DNA of 64,000 nucleotides from Bacillus sp. BP-3 (GCF_028401955.1 NZ_JAQOTJ010000013.1:62001-126000), one strand, 5' to 3'; positions 36,906-46,159 are shown, counted from the stretch's first letter. A program made the numbers and translations. The notes: generated by a model from the sequence alone, not told the origin.

Positions 36906-37640
36906 ATGATGCAAAATCATATAGAAAGCTTCACTCCTTCTGAATTATATGTATTAGCTGGTGCAGCTGGAATTACCTATTTATTTGGTTTACCAGAACG
37001 TGAAAAACTCATAATGGGTGATGCCGATTGTGTAACGAAAGCAACCGAAAGCTTAAGAGGAAAAGGGCTCATTACGGAAAATGGCGGTCTGACAATGGCT
37101 GCATTTCAACTTATTGAATTACTAAAAGCATATCAAGAAAGTCAGGAATATACGCGATTCAATAACTTGCTTGTAGGTTTTTTACCAAAGGACAAAGACC
37201 GCGTAGCTGTACTAACGGAAATCAAGCAGGGTGAGGAATATGAATTCCATTACATGCCGAAGTGGGATGTATATGTATCATTATTAGAGAGAATTTCATT
37301 TTTAATGCGAGAACCAAGAGAGAAAGATACTACGTTTTTAACAAGTAAGATGACGCAGGAAGAACAGGAAACATTTGAAGAAATGGATTTATCACAAAAA
37401 GAACTATTAGCAATAGCAACTTTTCGCAGACCCGATACAAGAAATGTATTAGAACAAGGGAAATGGGATTGTTTCTTATACTTCACAGAGGGAGACGATT
37501 ATATCCAAATTGATGTAGAGGGGAAACGATATGAGTGGATTAGTCTATATGCTTTAAATAAGAAGGTATATGATGTGTTAAAAATGCCATATAAGAAGTC
37601 GATTGATCCAAAAAGTTTTTCATTAGGAGGAATAAACTAA
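36906..37640 (+). CDS. EspG-like type VII secretion chaperone (DUF5081)
   Basis: 244 aa, mixed alpha/beta, SFTPSELYVLAGAAGITYLFG at the start and a late GKWDCFLYFTEGDDYI region. Length and place between a WXG protein and a second small partner match DUF5081 proteins of Firmicutes effector operons, which resemble mycobacterial EspG chaperones. Its last base overlaps the first base of the next gene's ATG, so translation is coupled. Confidence 0.6.
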   Translation: MMQNHIESFTPSELYVLAGAAGITYLFGLPEREKLIMGDADCVTKATESLRGKGLITENGGLTMAAFQLIELLKAYQESQEYTRFNNLLVGFLPKDKDRVAVLTEIKQGEEYEFHYMPKWDVYVSLLERISFLMREPREKDTTFLTSKMTQEEQETFEEMDLSQKELLAIATFRRPDTRNVLEQGKWDCFLYFTEGDDYIQIDVEGKRYEWISLYALNKKVYDVLKMPYKKSIDPKSFSLGGIN

Positions 37641-37978
37641 TGCAAGCACAAATGACGGATGGCGGTTCAGGAGGGTCTAATGGCGGTTCACAAGTTTTAG
37701 TCAATTTCGCCGAAATGGTTGATATTGCAACGCGCCTGCAAAATATTTATAATCTCTATTCTGATGGCGTAGCTAAAAATATTGATAATCTAGCAAACTG
37801 TGACTTTTATCGACAAGGTGAAGCAACAAGAGTCGTTAAGCAATACAAAGATATATTAGGAAAAACGATGGAACTTGCAGACAACTATCAGATAGCAGCA
37901 CTTGCCGTGAATTATACATTAGAAGAAATGATAAAAAAGGATGAAGAATTGCAAAGAATCCTAAGTGTTAGCGGTTAA
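37640..37978 (+). CDS. Small WXG-superfamily effector partner (TIGR04197 type)
   Basis: 112 aa. A glycine/serine-rich start (GGSGGSNGGSQ) is followed by two helices, VNFAEMVDIATRLQNIYNLY and a second after NCDFYRQGEATR. This is the layout of the TIGR04197 type VII secretion partners. Follows the chaperone with a one-base overlap. Confidence 0.65.
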   Translation: MQAQMTDGGSGGSNGGSQVLVNFAEMVDIATRLQNIYNLYSDGVAKNIDNLANCDFYRQGEATRVVKQYKDILGKTMELADNYQIAALAVNYTLEEMIKKDEELQRILSVSG

Positions 37979-38200
37979 TCCATATATATAAGTTAAAAAC
38001 CAACATAAAACCACTTGCTTTTTTATAGGAGGACGAGAGGGTCTGGCCATGCATAGGAGCGGTCAGGGTCTTTTCCTGCCACATGCGAGGTATTCAAACA
38101 AAGGGAGCAAGCCAGTAGCGGAATGATGTATTTTGTATAGCAGCGACTTATATGTCGAAACATTAAAACAGATTTATATAGAAATGGGGGATGAAAAGAA
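37979..38200 (+). repeat. Gap before the toxin, with copy B of the dispersed repeat
   Basis: 38053-38119 matches the repeat at 13417-13481 (opposite strand). A 25-codon frame (MHRSGQGLFLPHARY..., 38049-38126) runs through it with AGGAGGACGAG upstream, but its sequence simply follows the repeat and I do not call it a gene. The repeat splits the partner genes from the toxin gene. Confidence 0.5.
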
Positions 38201-40156
38201 ATGGATGTGCATTACAAACCAGGTGATTGGCAAAACATGAAAACAGGAATAGACCAAATCACAAGAGAAGCACTAATGGAATTAAGACAGGCTGATAACC
38301 TTCTAGAACGTCTAGAAGCAAAAATACATTCTCTAGACGCCGATCGAAGTATTCACTTTCAACATAGCAGTCAACAAGACACAATCAATAAATTACTTGA
38401 CGACTATACGACACTAGGAAACTACTGCACAAGAGTAGGTCAAGTTGTATCCAGTCACATCGACGAACCCTTCTACAAAGACATGGACAAATTTGCAGGG
38501 AAAATGAGAGATATCTCTATTCAAAACTACTCTACGAAAAATCGAATTGGCTCTACCACTACGACAACGGTGCCAAACGCACACGGTTATGGCGCGGCAC
38601 AAACGATTACGACGAAAAAAGATAAAATAACAGTGGATGATATTTTCAAAGACTCCGTAGCATTTGATAAAGTTCTCCATGCGCAGTATAAAGAAATAAA
38701 AGCACAAAATCCAGATGCGGAACTAGATTACGCCGAATACCGAAAACTTGTCCCATCCATGCGTGGATTCGAATATAAAACGATAGAAGACCAACAAAGA
38801 AAGCTAGAAACAGTGCGTGATTTCGCAATAGGAGCAGGACTCTTCGTTTTATCCATCGCCTGCCCGCCAGTCGGAATCACAGCTTCCGTTTTATATGGAG
38901 GCATGCAGCTTAAGAGTGCACGTGATGGAGAAGACTGGTTAACCGGCAGAAAGCTAAGCAATTCAGAACGAGTAGAGAACGGAATATTCGGAGCGCTCGA
39001 TGCTATTCCGGTTCTTGGAACAGCGATGAAAGCGTTAAAAGGATTCAAAGGAACGATAGAGCTAGGCTCCCTTGCAAAGCTAACAAAATTGAAAGATGGA
39101 GTACCTAATTTTAACCCGAATTTAGGGAGAAATATGGTACAATCGTTGCATGATAGTAAAAATACATGGCTCCGTAACTTGAAAATAAAAGGTTGGAAAG
39201 CAGCAGATATACTAAACGCCGGGCATTATAAGGTAAAAGATGACGCTGCTCAGATTATAGATGGTGTAACAGGTGCCGCTGTCAAGGTGGTAGATGGTGT
39301 AGCAGGTGGAATTAATGTGGCGAGAAGGGCATTATTTGGTAAATCCCTGGATAATTCCTTAGCCTACGCTCACGCTGCCGATGATGCCGCCGGTGGGGCC
39401 AACACAGTTCTTCGTGGAACGGACTTGAGAGGTTCAGTGAAAGCGACTTTTGAAAATAGGAAAGAGGATATTCATAGTCGGATTTCGAAGTTGAAAGATA
39501 GTGCTGGTTCAGGGAAAGATAATTTGGTTCATTTAGCAAAAGCTTCTGGAAAAGATTATCCAAGAGTAGAGTTAGATGAAGTAATTGCTAAAGGCTATGA
39601 TGAAGCAGGAAAATTAAAAGAGCGCTGGGTAGTTCCGAAAGGTTATAATAGTGTAGATGAATTTTTAAAAACTGTAGATGATGTAACGATTAAAGAATTT
39701 GGGTATGATAGTGTTGAAGAGTTTAAAGAAGTTGTAAGGCTAACAAATGTACATTTGAATGCTAAACCAAGACATAATATTATAAATAAGCCTTTAGCAG
39801 GAGGAACGCATGTGAAAACAGGAGTCAATTTTGATATTTTAGGATTCCCAATATTTAAAGGGGATGATGTTAAGTTTACATTAAGGCTAGAAAAAGAGTT
39901 TTATGTCATGAAGGATCCAAAACAATTTGAATTGTGTACAAATATACTAAAGAAAGCTATTGAAAAAGGGGAAGTGCCTAAAAGTGCTTTTAGTGAAGAG
40001 CAACTAGCACTTATTGATAGAGGCTTTGGTAAAATTAAAGGACTAACATGGCACCATCATCAAATACCTGGAAAAATGCAATTAGTAATAGAAAATATAC
40101 ATGGTAAAGTTAGTCACCTTGGTGGAAATAAATTATGGGGAGATGATTTAAGATGA
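38201..40156 (+). CDS. LXG polymorphic toxin with WHH nuclease C-terminus
   Basis: 651 aa. Residues 1-200 are the LXG-type helical secretion domain (HYKPGDWQNMKTGIDQITRE). A hydrophobic stretch and the pre-toxin TG domain follow at about 205-285 (DGEDWLTGRKLSNSERVENG, FGALDAIPVLG). The tip has TGVNFDILGFPIF and ends with LTWHHHQIPGKMQLV (Trp617, His618-620) and HLGG, the signature of HNH/Endo VII nucleases with a WHH motif. It is probably a DNase delivered into rival cells by the type VII system. The stop overlaps the immunity start by four bases. The toxin tip after about residue 430 is the variable part. Confidence 0.85.
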   Translation: MDVHYKPGDWQNMKTGIDQITREALMELRQADNLLERLEAKIHSLDADRSIHFQHSSQQDTINKLLDDYTTLGNYCTRVGQVVSSHIDEPFYKDMDKFAGKMRDISIQNYSTKNRIGSTTTTTVPNAHGYGAAQTITTKKDKITVDDIFKDSVAFDKVLHAQYKEIKAQNPDAELDYAEYRKLVPSMRGFEYKTIEDQQRKLETVRDFAIGAGLFVLSIACPPVGITASVLYGGMQLKSARDGEDWLTGRKLSNSERVENGIFGALDAIPVLGTAMKALKGFKGTIELGSLAKLTKLKDGVPNFNPNLGRNMVQSLHDSKNTWLRNLKIKGWKAADILNAGHYKVKDDAAQIIDGVTGAAVKVVDGVAGGINVARRALFGKSLDNSLAYAHAADDAAGGANTVLRGTDLRGSVKATFENRKEDIHSRISKLKDSAGSGKDNLVHLAKASGKDYPRVELDEVIAKGYDEAGKLKERWVVPKGYNSVDEFLKTVDDVTIKEFGYDSVEEFKEVVRLTNVHLNAKPRHNIINKPLAGGTHVKTGVNFDILGFPIFKGDDVKFTLRLEKEFYVMKDPKQFELCTNILKKAIEKGEVPKSAFSEEQLALIDRGFGKIKGLTWHHHQIPGKMQLVIENIHGKVSHLGGNKLWGDDLR

Positions 40157-40644
40157 GAAAAGATTTAAAGTGGGAATTTGCTGATTCGAGAATTGAAGAA
40201 AGCGAGATTAAAAATTTTGGCGCTAAGTTGGGAATAGAGTTTCCAGATGAGTATATAGAATGTGTAAAAATAAATGGTGGAGCGATTGTTTCGCCTTCAG
40301 AATTCGATGTTCAAGGGAAAGAGCGGATGTTCGGTTGTCTGTATAGTTTTGATAAAAATAGTAGTGAAAATATATATGATGCTTATGATGCTCGTAAAGA
40401 AACTCTTCCAGAAGGAGTTATTCCATTTGCGAATGATCCAGCAGGAAACCTAATCTGCTTTGATTATAAAAATCATGAAGAAGATCCAATTGTTGTTTTT
40501 TGGGAACATGAAGATGCATGGGAAAAAGAAGCACTGATGGAAAGTGAAGGGATTACAGCAGAAGAAGCAGAGGAAGTAGCAAGAGAAAATGTATTTTATG
40601 TGGCAAGTACCTTCACTGAGTTTTTAAACAAATTGCATGATTAA
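40153..40644 (+). CDS. SMI1/KNR4-family immunity protein
   Basis: 163 aa with the SMI1/KNR4 pattern: FGAKLGIEFPDEYIECVKINGG, then IPFANDPAGNLICFDY and PIVVFWEHED. Overlaps the toxin stop codon (ATGA), so it is the cognate antidote to the WHH nuclease, acting in the cytosol by binding the toxin tip. Confidence 0.9.
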   Translation: MRKDLKWEFADSRIEESEIKNFGAKLGIEFPDEYIECVKINGGAIVSPSEFDVQGKERMFGCLYSFDKNSSENIYDAYDARKETLPEGVIPFANDPAGNLICFDYKNHEEDPIVVFWEHEDAWEKEALMESEGITAEEAEEVARENVFYVASTFTEFLNKLHD

Positions 40645-40659
40645 TAGATAGTAAAAATA

Positions 40660-40713
40660 AAAGGGCTGTTCCATAAGTTGGTTTTACTTGCTTATGAAAT
40701 AGTCCTTTTTTGT
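40660..40713 (+). terminator. Terminator after the toxin-immunity pair
   Basis: AAAGGGCTGTTCCATAAG pairs imperfectly with CTTATGAAATAGTCCTTT, followed by T5. Confidence 0.65.
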
Positions 40714-40820
40714 TTTAGAAGAAAATGATTTGTTTAACCGACATTTTAAATAAAGGCTTCATGTAAGCAAGTTGATAGCTAGTTTATATAAAGCCAATCA
40801 GCTTAAAGATAAAGATCTGG

Positions 40821-41461
40821 ACTATAGTAGCTACATTCAAAGGCTTTGAATTGGCTAGAGACGGCACAATGATAGCGACTTATGAAGAGAGGAAAGGGTC
40901 CATTCAAAGTCGGGTTTCGAAGCTGGAAGAGAGTGGTGTTAAGGGTACGGGTAATGGAAGTAAGAAAGCCAGCCAGGCTAAAACAGCAGAGCAAGTAATA
41001 ACAGATAGAACAAAAGGATTAGATTTAAACCCACATCCTATTCAGCAAAAACAATTAAGTGCTAAAAAGAGGAAAGAACTAAGAGTAAAATAGAGAATAG
41101 GACTATTACAAAAGCTGAGTATGAACAATATACATGGAATAAAAAATTTGCTAAACACAGAGCTTCTAGTGTAGACGATTTCTGGTATCAAGAACGTCAA
41201 AGAATATTAAATGATGAAACTCCAACAAGAAACTGAATTCAAGAACAATTAAATGATATTTTGAATGGTAAGAAACCTAAAGTAGGTGGAAAAACAGTAC
41301 AAGGACACCATTCCTACAGTGCTTCACAATATCCGCATTTAGCGAATAAAGGGGAAATTATATATCCAGCTACACCAAGTGAGCATTTTAAAGGTTGGCA
41401 TGGCCGTAATTGGAAAAATAGCCTACCAGGTAAACCAATTAATCCTATGAATGATTTTTAA
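40821..41461 (+). pseudogene. Orphan toxin tip with GHH/HNH nuclease, frameshifted
   Basis: The first frame (FKGFELARDGTMIATYEERK through SAKKRKELR) ends at a stop at 41091. Coding continues in another frame (SKIENRTITKAEYEQYTWNK), hits TGA at 41236 where Trp is expected, and goes on to VQGHHSYSASQYPHL, GWHGRNWKNSLPGKPINP and a stop at 41459. The end is a GHH-type HNH/Endo VII nuclease. The segment ATYEERKGSIQSRVSKLEES is homologous to ATFENRKEDIHSRISKLKDS in the intact toxin, in DNA as well as protein, so this is a displaced tip. It has no secretion domain or start of its own. Confidence 0.8.
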
Positions 41462-41482
41462 TCCGTGGAAGGAGACATTTAA

Positions 41483-41812
41483 ATGGCTAAAATGAATGTG
41501 CGAATAGAAAAAGATGCTAATGAGGTAAAGTATATCTCTATTTTAAGAAAAAATACTAATAAGAGTATATCTGAAATAAAAGAATCACTTAATAATAATG
41601 ATTTCATCTTATCGTATAATCTATTAGAGATTGATGAATTGTTAGAAATGAAAAAAATAGTAAGTACATTATTAGATGCTGGTGCTAAAGTCCATGTATA
41701 TGAAGATAATAGGGAGGTTAGCATTGAGTTTTTAGATAATCTTATAGAATCTCATTTAGATACAGAAAGGTATCTGGAAGAAGTTGATGAGCAAATGTTT
41801 AATGAAGATTAA
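41483..41812 (+). CDS. L7/L12-C-terminal-domain-like putative immunity protein (copy 1)
   Basis: 109 aa, acidic. Residues 15-75 follow the alpha/beta pattern of the ribosomal L7/L12 C-terminal domain: ILRKNTNKSISEIKESL, then EMKKIVSTLLDAGAKVHVYE, matching (V)xxR-x-TGLGLKEAKxLVE and LKKxLEEAGAxVEV. An acidic helix follows. It sits 22 bases after the GHH toxin tip behind AAGGAGACATTTAA, so it is the likely antidote to that nuclease. Two paralogues are at 52443 and 59722. Confidence 0.7.
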   Translation: MAKMNVRIEKDANEVKYISILRKNTNKSISEIKESLNNNDFILSYNLLEIDELLEMKKIVSTLLDAGAKVHVYEDNREVSIEFLDNLIESHLDTERYLEEVDEQMFNED

Positions 41813-41894
41813 AACAGCTATTTTGTGAGTTCCTCGGGCACTTACCAGGGACATGCCCAATTTAAAAAGTCAACAGTGACGTGAGAAGAATGTA

Positions 41895-42171
41895 TGAAGT
41901 AACCCCAAAAAGTTAGACACATATTTTAAGCAGCTAATGAGGGATGAGTTCGGTATTGTACGAGGGCACTGAAAAACTCCATCTAGTTCCATTTGGCGAG
42001 ATATTCGACGATTCAACCGTCGAATATCTCGCCTTTTAATTTATAATAGAGAAACTAAATGCAGGTGGTGCTCCCAATGATTTCAAACCAAGAGACACTC
42101 AACTTAAGCCCGTACATGGCCATTTACGATATTGTCATGCCAAAAGATAATATGATTCGTCAAATTAACGA
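41895..42171 (+). mobile_element. IS debris: IS3-type end and IS1182-type 5' end
   Basis: About 41903-41960 contains AACCCCAAAAAGTTAGACAC and GAGTTCGGTATTGTACGAG, which look like the two ends of an IS3-family element joined. From 41964 an IS1182-like left end follows: hairpin GGCGAGATATTCGACG/CGTCGAATATCTCGCC (41995-42033), then a transposase start at 42077 (MISNQETLNLSPYMAIYDIV) of about 32 codons that stops abruptly at a toxin fragment. Confidence 0.65.
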
Positions 42172-42453
42172 ACTATATTTAAGGATATTGATAGTCCACA
42201 TTTTTTAGCTCATCAAAGTCTAGAAGAATTTTGGAATACTTTTAGAAAAAACGGAGAACGCTTTCGTGAAATGCCTACCGTTTCAGAATATAACGAGGCA
42301 TTATACGTATCTTTGAAGTCAGTTGTTTTGAGTGATACACAAGCTCAGAAGGCCGTTCAACGAGCAACAGAACAACAATTGTTTTATAAATTAATTGGAG
42401 GCGATTTTGTTCCAAGGATTCCTGGTAGAATTAATTTACCAAAACTTAAATAA
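42172..42453 (+). pseudogene. Toxin C-terminal tip fragment
   Basis: Open for 93 codons: FKDIDSPHFLAHQSLEEFWN, ERFREMPTVSEYNEALY, and ends GGDFVPRIPGRINLPKLK. The style (helical, ending close to an immunity gene) is that of a polymorphic toxin tip. Its 5' side was cut by the IS1182 fragment, so no start or secretion domain remains. The toxin activity is not recognised. Confidence 0.65.
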
Positions 42454-42465
42454 AGGAGCACTTAC

Positions 42466-42957
42466 ATGGAATTAAATACTTCTGTAGTGGAAGCGGTATT
42501 GTTTAGTAACTGGTTAAAACATTGTGGAACAGAGAGTAATTTTCCTCAAGGAATTGAGTATACCTATTTATCGAATAAAAAGAAAATGGTTAAGAGTGTG
42601 AATGGGATAGAATGGGAAAATATTTGTCTCGAAGAAAGTAATAATTTAACGGGTTATTTAGCAAAAAATGAACCAGAAATATATAATAAAAATTGGAACA
42701 CCTTAGTTAAAAAAATCAAAGCAGAGGTATTACCAAAAATTACTGACAATATTGAAAAACAAATAACGATATTGGGATTACCAAAAGATATATTAAATGC
42801 TATTAAATTCGATATAGTAAGTATAATAATGGTACTATCTTATGAAGAATATTATAAGTCAGCATTTTATAACGAAATGTTAAAAATCTATTTAAGTGGA
42901 CATATTCCTTGTGGATGGAATGGAAAGTATCCAGAAGGAAATATATTTATATACTAG
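42466..42957 (+). CDS. Putative immunity protein
   Basis: 163 aa. AAAGGAGCACTTAC precedes ATG 42466, 12 bases after the toxin fragment. Mostly helical with a conserved-looking IPCGWNGKYPEGNIFIY end. Comparable cytosolic proteins follow such toxin tips in Bacillus. Family not recognised. Confidence 0.6.
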   Translation: MELNTSVVEAVLFSNWLKHCGTESNFPQGIEYTYLSNKKKMVKSVNGIEWENICLEESNNLTGYLAKNEPEIYNKNWNTLVKKIKAEVLPKITDNIEKQITILGLPKDILNAIKFDIVSIIMVLSYEEYYKSAFYNEMLKIYLSGHIPCGWNGKYPEGNIFIY

Positions 42958-42967
42958 GGGGACAAAA

Positions 42968-43368
42968 ATGACTAATGATGTAGAATATTACAGTGAAGTG
43001 AAAAAATGATTCAGCGGTTTTTAAATACTTCACAATTGGTTCCAGAAATATTAAACGAACAAGAAAAGCAAATAATAGCAACATTTTGTTTTGGTATGAT
43101 AAATGGTTATTCTTTAAAAAGCAAAAAGAACGCCATACAGATACAGGGAGCTACAGTTGATATATTGATAGAAATGTTCTTCTATTTTCCAGCAGCTAGT
43201 GCGGAATTCTGTGATTTTTTAATTGAGTGCACAGATAAATCATTTCATCCAACTATGCATTCTATCATTCATAGAGGAATTCAAGGATATTATCAATATG
43301 AAGAAGATAAAAATAAAGAGTTGAAAGATAATATTGAGAATGTGATTGAAGTAGTAAAGAATCATTAA
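42968..43368 (+). pseudogene. Imm48-like immunity protein, frameshifted
   Basis: ATG 42968 (AGGGGGACAAAA upstream) opens MTNDVEYYSEVKK and meets TGA. The next frame continues directly with MIQRFLNTSQLVPEILNEQE, FCFGMINGYSL and FHPTMHSIIHRGIQGYYQYE, the pattern of Imm48. One missing A in the AAAAAA run (43000-43005) accounts for the break. Reinitiation at ATG 43006 could still yield most of the domain. Confidence 0.65.
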
Positions 43369-43430
43369 AATTAAGGGCATTGACTGAGAAAATTTAATCT
43401 TAGTTAATGCCCTTTGTGCATAGTACGAAT

Positions 43431-43578
43431 AAAAGAGATTGGAAGTTAGTCTGGAGTAATATGGAAGATAATAGACACATCACTTGATTATGATACATTT
43501 GTAAGAAGGTTACAGATGTGGTCTCATTATAGATACAAGGGTGGAGTAGAAGGGTTACCAGGTACTCTAAAAAAATAA
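43431..43578 (+). pseudogene. Toxin tip fragments
   Basis: Two short frames: DWKLVWSNMEDNRHIT, then after a stop and frame change DYDTFVRRLQMWSHYRYKGG and VEGLPGTLKK ending in TAA 43576-43578. The position, 30 bases before an Imm22-type gene, suggests the end of its toxin. Confidence 0.5.
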
Positions 43579-43609
43579 GGAGTAATGATATGGAATATAA
43601 TGGAATGGA

Positions 43610-43984
43610 GTGGTTTCGGTGTGGTTTGGAGTTTCTAAATCGTTTGAGAATCTTGAAGAGTATGTTGATATAGAGTATATGGAAGATGGAGATTCAATAG
43701 ACTCAAAGTTTGGGACAAATTTTGAGTTTGGTTATTATGATGAAGATAATATTGAAATTTGTTTTTATGAAGATACTAAAAATAATGTAGACGATATTTT
43801 AAATGATTTTTCTTATAGTGAACTAATTATCCCAAAAATAAAAGAGTTAATAAATGGTGATAATTTAGCATACAGTGTTAATTCTGTTATTGTACTTTAT
43901 GATTTTCAATACAATGAAGCGAAAATTGAAGGTGAATCTGAAAATATAGAAATAAAATTTATTGGTACTGTACCATACAAGTAG
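43610..43984 (+). CDS. Imm22-like immunity protein
   Basis: 124 aa: MVSVWFGVSKSFENLEEYVD, then EDGDSIDSKFGTNF and YYDEDNIEICFYED, the pattern of immunity family 22. The start is GTG at 43610 with a weak GGAATGGA site; a separate reading frame with a good site (AAGGAG, ATG 43590) overlaps it out of frame, so initiation may be coupled or a frameshift may have occurred. Cytosolic antidote by family. Confidence 0.7.
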   Translation: MVSVWFGVSKSFENLEEYVDIEYMEDGDSIDSKFGTNFEFGYYDEDNIEICFYEDTKNNVDDILNDFSYSELIIPKIKELINGDNLAYSVNSVIVLYDFQYNEAKIEGESENIEIKFIGTVPYK

Positions 43985-44081
43985 ATCGTACAAGTTCGTT
44001 AATTTAAATGTACTATTTTCCATGAAATACAAAAGATTTCATATTATCGGTATCAAATGATTGTACGTGCAAGCTTAAAGC

Positions 44082-44160
44082 ACTTGATTGTCAACTATAG
44101 GCAACAAGTGTTTTTTATTTTAAGATTACAACATAGAGTACGGATAAAGCTAAGGTTGAT
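44082..44160 (+). repeat. Repeated terminator-like segment, copy 1
   Basis: AGCACTTGATTGTC...TATAGGCAACAAGTGTTTTTTATTTTAA forms a hairpin (ACTTG/CAAGT) with T6. Nearly the same stretch, continuing past the hairpin, recurs at 63808-63870. Both copies precede an immunity-style start. Confidence 0.6.
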
Positions 44161-44201
44161 TACGGTAAAATAAAAGAAAACCTTAAGTATGGAGGGAAAT
44201 A

Positions 44202-44684
44202 ATGTCTCTAGAGAGTATGATATCAAATTTAAAAAAGATGCGTTTTTTGGCTCATGAAGATGACAGTATAGAACTATTAGAAGAAATTTTAAATGAAATA
44301 TCACAAACTGCTAATAATAAAGTAATTGGTGATTTGTGTAGTGTTTTTCATGATGAAATAGATGAACCTTCGATTATTGGTGATTTAATTAAAACAATTT
44401 TTTATATTATTGAACGGAATGGAATAGAAGAGGGATTATATGAATTAATTGAAGGCATGAACTACATTTTACCACAAGCTAGATATTGTGCTAAAAGGCT
44501 TTATAGAAGTCTTTTAGCTACAGATGATTTAATTGTTCCATTTATTAATGTTCTGAGAAAGGTTATACCCTCTAAGAAAGCGGAAGTAATCAATATTTTA
44601 AAAGAAATAAGTGATAAACAATCAAAGCAATACTCAGAAAAAGTCAATTTTATTTTTAAGGAAGTTATTCGATTAGAGAAGTAG
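44202..44684 (+). CDS. Imm30-like immunity protein (copy 1)
   Basis: 160 aa, all-helical repeat-like: LEEILNEISQTANNKVIGDL, then VFHDEIDEPSIIGDLIKTI and GLYELIEGMNYILPQARYCA. This is the immunity 30 pattern. TATGGAGGGAAATA precedes ATG 44202. A diverged paralogue is at 53091-53570. No toxin tip remains directly before it. Confidence 0.7.
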   Translation: MSLESMISNLKKMRFLAHEDDSIELLEEILNEISQTANNKVIGDLCSVFHDEIDEPSIIGDLIKTIFYIIERNGIEEGLYELIEGMNYILPQARYCAKRLYRSLLATDDLIVPFINVLRKVIPSKKAEVINILKEISDKQSKQYSEKVNFIFKEVIRLEK

Positions 44685-44696
44685 GTGGATAAAAAT

Positions 44697-44786
44697 ATGA
44701 ACTTACCAAAGGTTATTTTAGGTATACCAATAAATTGGATAAATAGAAATGATTTTAAAAATATGATGGATATTAATGGGGACTAA
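44697..44786 (+). pseudogene. Truncated immunity-like frame (29 aa)
   Basis: MNLPKVILGIPINWINRNDF resembles the start of DUF4261-type proteins (LPKVIL-IP-NW), but stops after 29 residues. AGGTGG precedes the ATG. Probably the stump of a deleted gene. Confidence 0.4.
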
Positions 44787-44817
44787 TTGTTTGATAGAGA
44801 AGATATAGCGAAGATAA

Positions 44818-45009
44818 AAACACATAAAAGGGGGATCTCTTGAGAGGGTTCAAAGCATTATGAAGGCTGCAAGCGCTGTTCTTAGTGCTGGTGGTATTGC
44901 CGTAAATGTTGTAGATGAAATTAAAGCAGTAAAAAATAATGGCGGTAACTTGGATGATATGCTTATAGCACTTGAAGAATTAGGTAAGATATCCACCAAA
45001 AGGAGGTAG
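44818..45009 (+). pseudogene. Toxin-derived fragment
   Basis: The open frame reads KHIKGGSLERVQSIMKAASA, VLSAGGIAVNVVDEIKAVKN and ends ISTKRR, running up to the ribosome site of the ankyrin gene. It has a small-residue-rich helix like the membrane-active middle of LXG toxins. ATG 44860 could start a 49-aa product, but no ribosome site is seen. Confidence 0.4.
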
Positions 45010-45016
45010 TGATAAC

Positions 45017-46159
45017 ATGGGAAATATACAACTAGCTAAAGGGATTCGTACAGCTATCAAGCAAAATAATGTTGAGAGAGTAGTTGAGTTAATTGGTTCA
45101 GATATGGAACTCTTAAATATGGATATGGGACCATTTGGAACTTTTCTTCATGTTGCAGCCACACATGGAAAGCTTGAAATAGTCAAGCGACTTATAGAAT
45201 TAGGTGCTGACATAAATAAACGCGGTGGTGTATATGGTGGTGGGGCACTTAACCAAGCGGCTTCAAAAGGACAGATTGAAATTGTTAGGTATCTATTGTC
45301 TTGTGGAGCTGAAATCGATGTGGGTGAACCGGAAAGGAATCCTTTGTTTGGTGCAATTCAGGGTGGATATGTAGATATTGCAAAACTTCTGATTGAAAAT
45401 GGCATTGACGTTCATGTTAAGTACACAGGAGAATATATGAAAAATATGGATGCATTAGCATTTGCACATGAACAGGGGCAAATGGAAATAGCAAATTTAT
45501 TGGATTCTGATAAAGAAGAATATAAGGATACTACGCAAAATGGAAAAACTGAAATTTTAGATTATATAACAGAACAGTTTGGTCCCATTAATAATACAAT
45601 CAGTGAAATCATACCTGGCAGTAGAGTAGCGGTTGATATTCAAGTTATACTGCCATCAAAAGAACGAGATTTTATAACTCTTGTGACTACAGGGATGAGT
45701 GATTTTGCAATGGATGATTCAGAAGACAGTAAGGGATCTAAGTATGCTGAATTAGTATTAAAGTTACCTGCAAATTGGAAAATAAGTAAAGATGAGATGA
45801 CGAACGAAAGTAATTATTGGCCTTTGAAGTGGCTGAGAATGGTTGCTCACATACCTCACAGATATGATGGATGGTTAGAGGAAGGGGTCATTCTTCCAAA
45901 TGGAGAACCTCCAATGCCATTTGCTTCTAATACAGCATTATCATGTATTTTGATCGGTAAATCTAAAGAGAGGAGAAGTTTTATAGATTCGGAAAATAGA
46001 GTAATCAATTTTTATACTTTAATACCTATTTATACAGAAGAAAGAATGACTGCTTTACAAGAAGGATATGAATATGTAATAGAAAAATTCAATGAATTTG
46101 GTATTTCAGATGTACTTGATATAAAAAGAGAAAACATTGGCTTGAAGAGAAAAAACTAG
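45017..46159 (+). CDS. Ankyrin-repeat plus SUFU-domain immunity protein
   Basis: 380 aa. Residues 10-165 are four ankyrin repeats (GTFLHVAATHGKLEIVKRLI, GGALNQAASKGQIEIVRYLL, NPLFGAIQGGYVDIAKLLI). Residues 180-375 are a SUFU domain (DYITEQFGPINNTISEI, TTGMSDFAMD, NYWPLKWLRMVAHIPH). Ank and SUFU are both known bacterial immunity superfamilies; here they are fused. AAAAGGAGGTAGTGATAAC precedes ATG 45017. The ankyrin part is paralogous to the gene at 48062. Confidence 0.8.
   Translation: MGNIQLAKGIRTAIKQNNVERVVELIGSDMELLNMDMGPFGTFLHVAATHGKLEIVKRLIELGADINKRGGVYGGGALNQAASKGQIEIVRYLLSCGAEIDVGEPERNPLFGAIQGGYVDIAKLLIENGIDVHVKYTGEYMKNMDALAFAHEQGQMEIANLLDSDKEEYKDTTQNGKTEILDYITEQFGPINNTISEIIPGSRVAVDIQVILPSKERDFITLVTTGMSDFAMDDSEDSKGSKYAELVLKLPANWKISKDEMTNESNYWPLKWLRMVAHIPHRYDGWLEEGVILPNGEPPMPFASNTALSCILIGKSKERRSFIDSENRVINFYTLIPIYTEERMTALQEGYEYVIEKFNEFGISDVLDIKRENIGLKRKN

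Noticed and set aside
38049-38126. 25-codon frame with AGGAGG upstream inside the dispersed repeat
   Set aside because: The sequence is explained by the repeat; copy A does not keep the frame.
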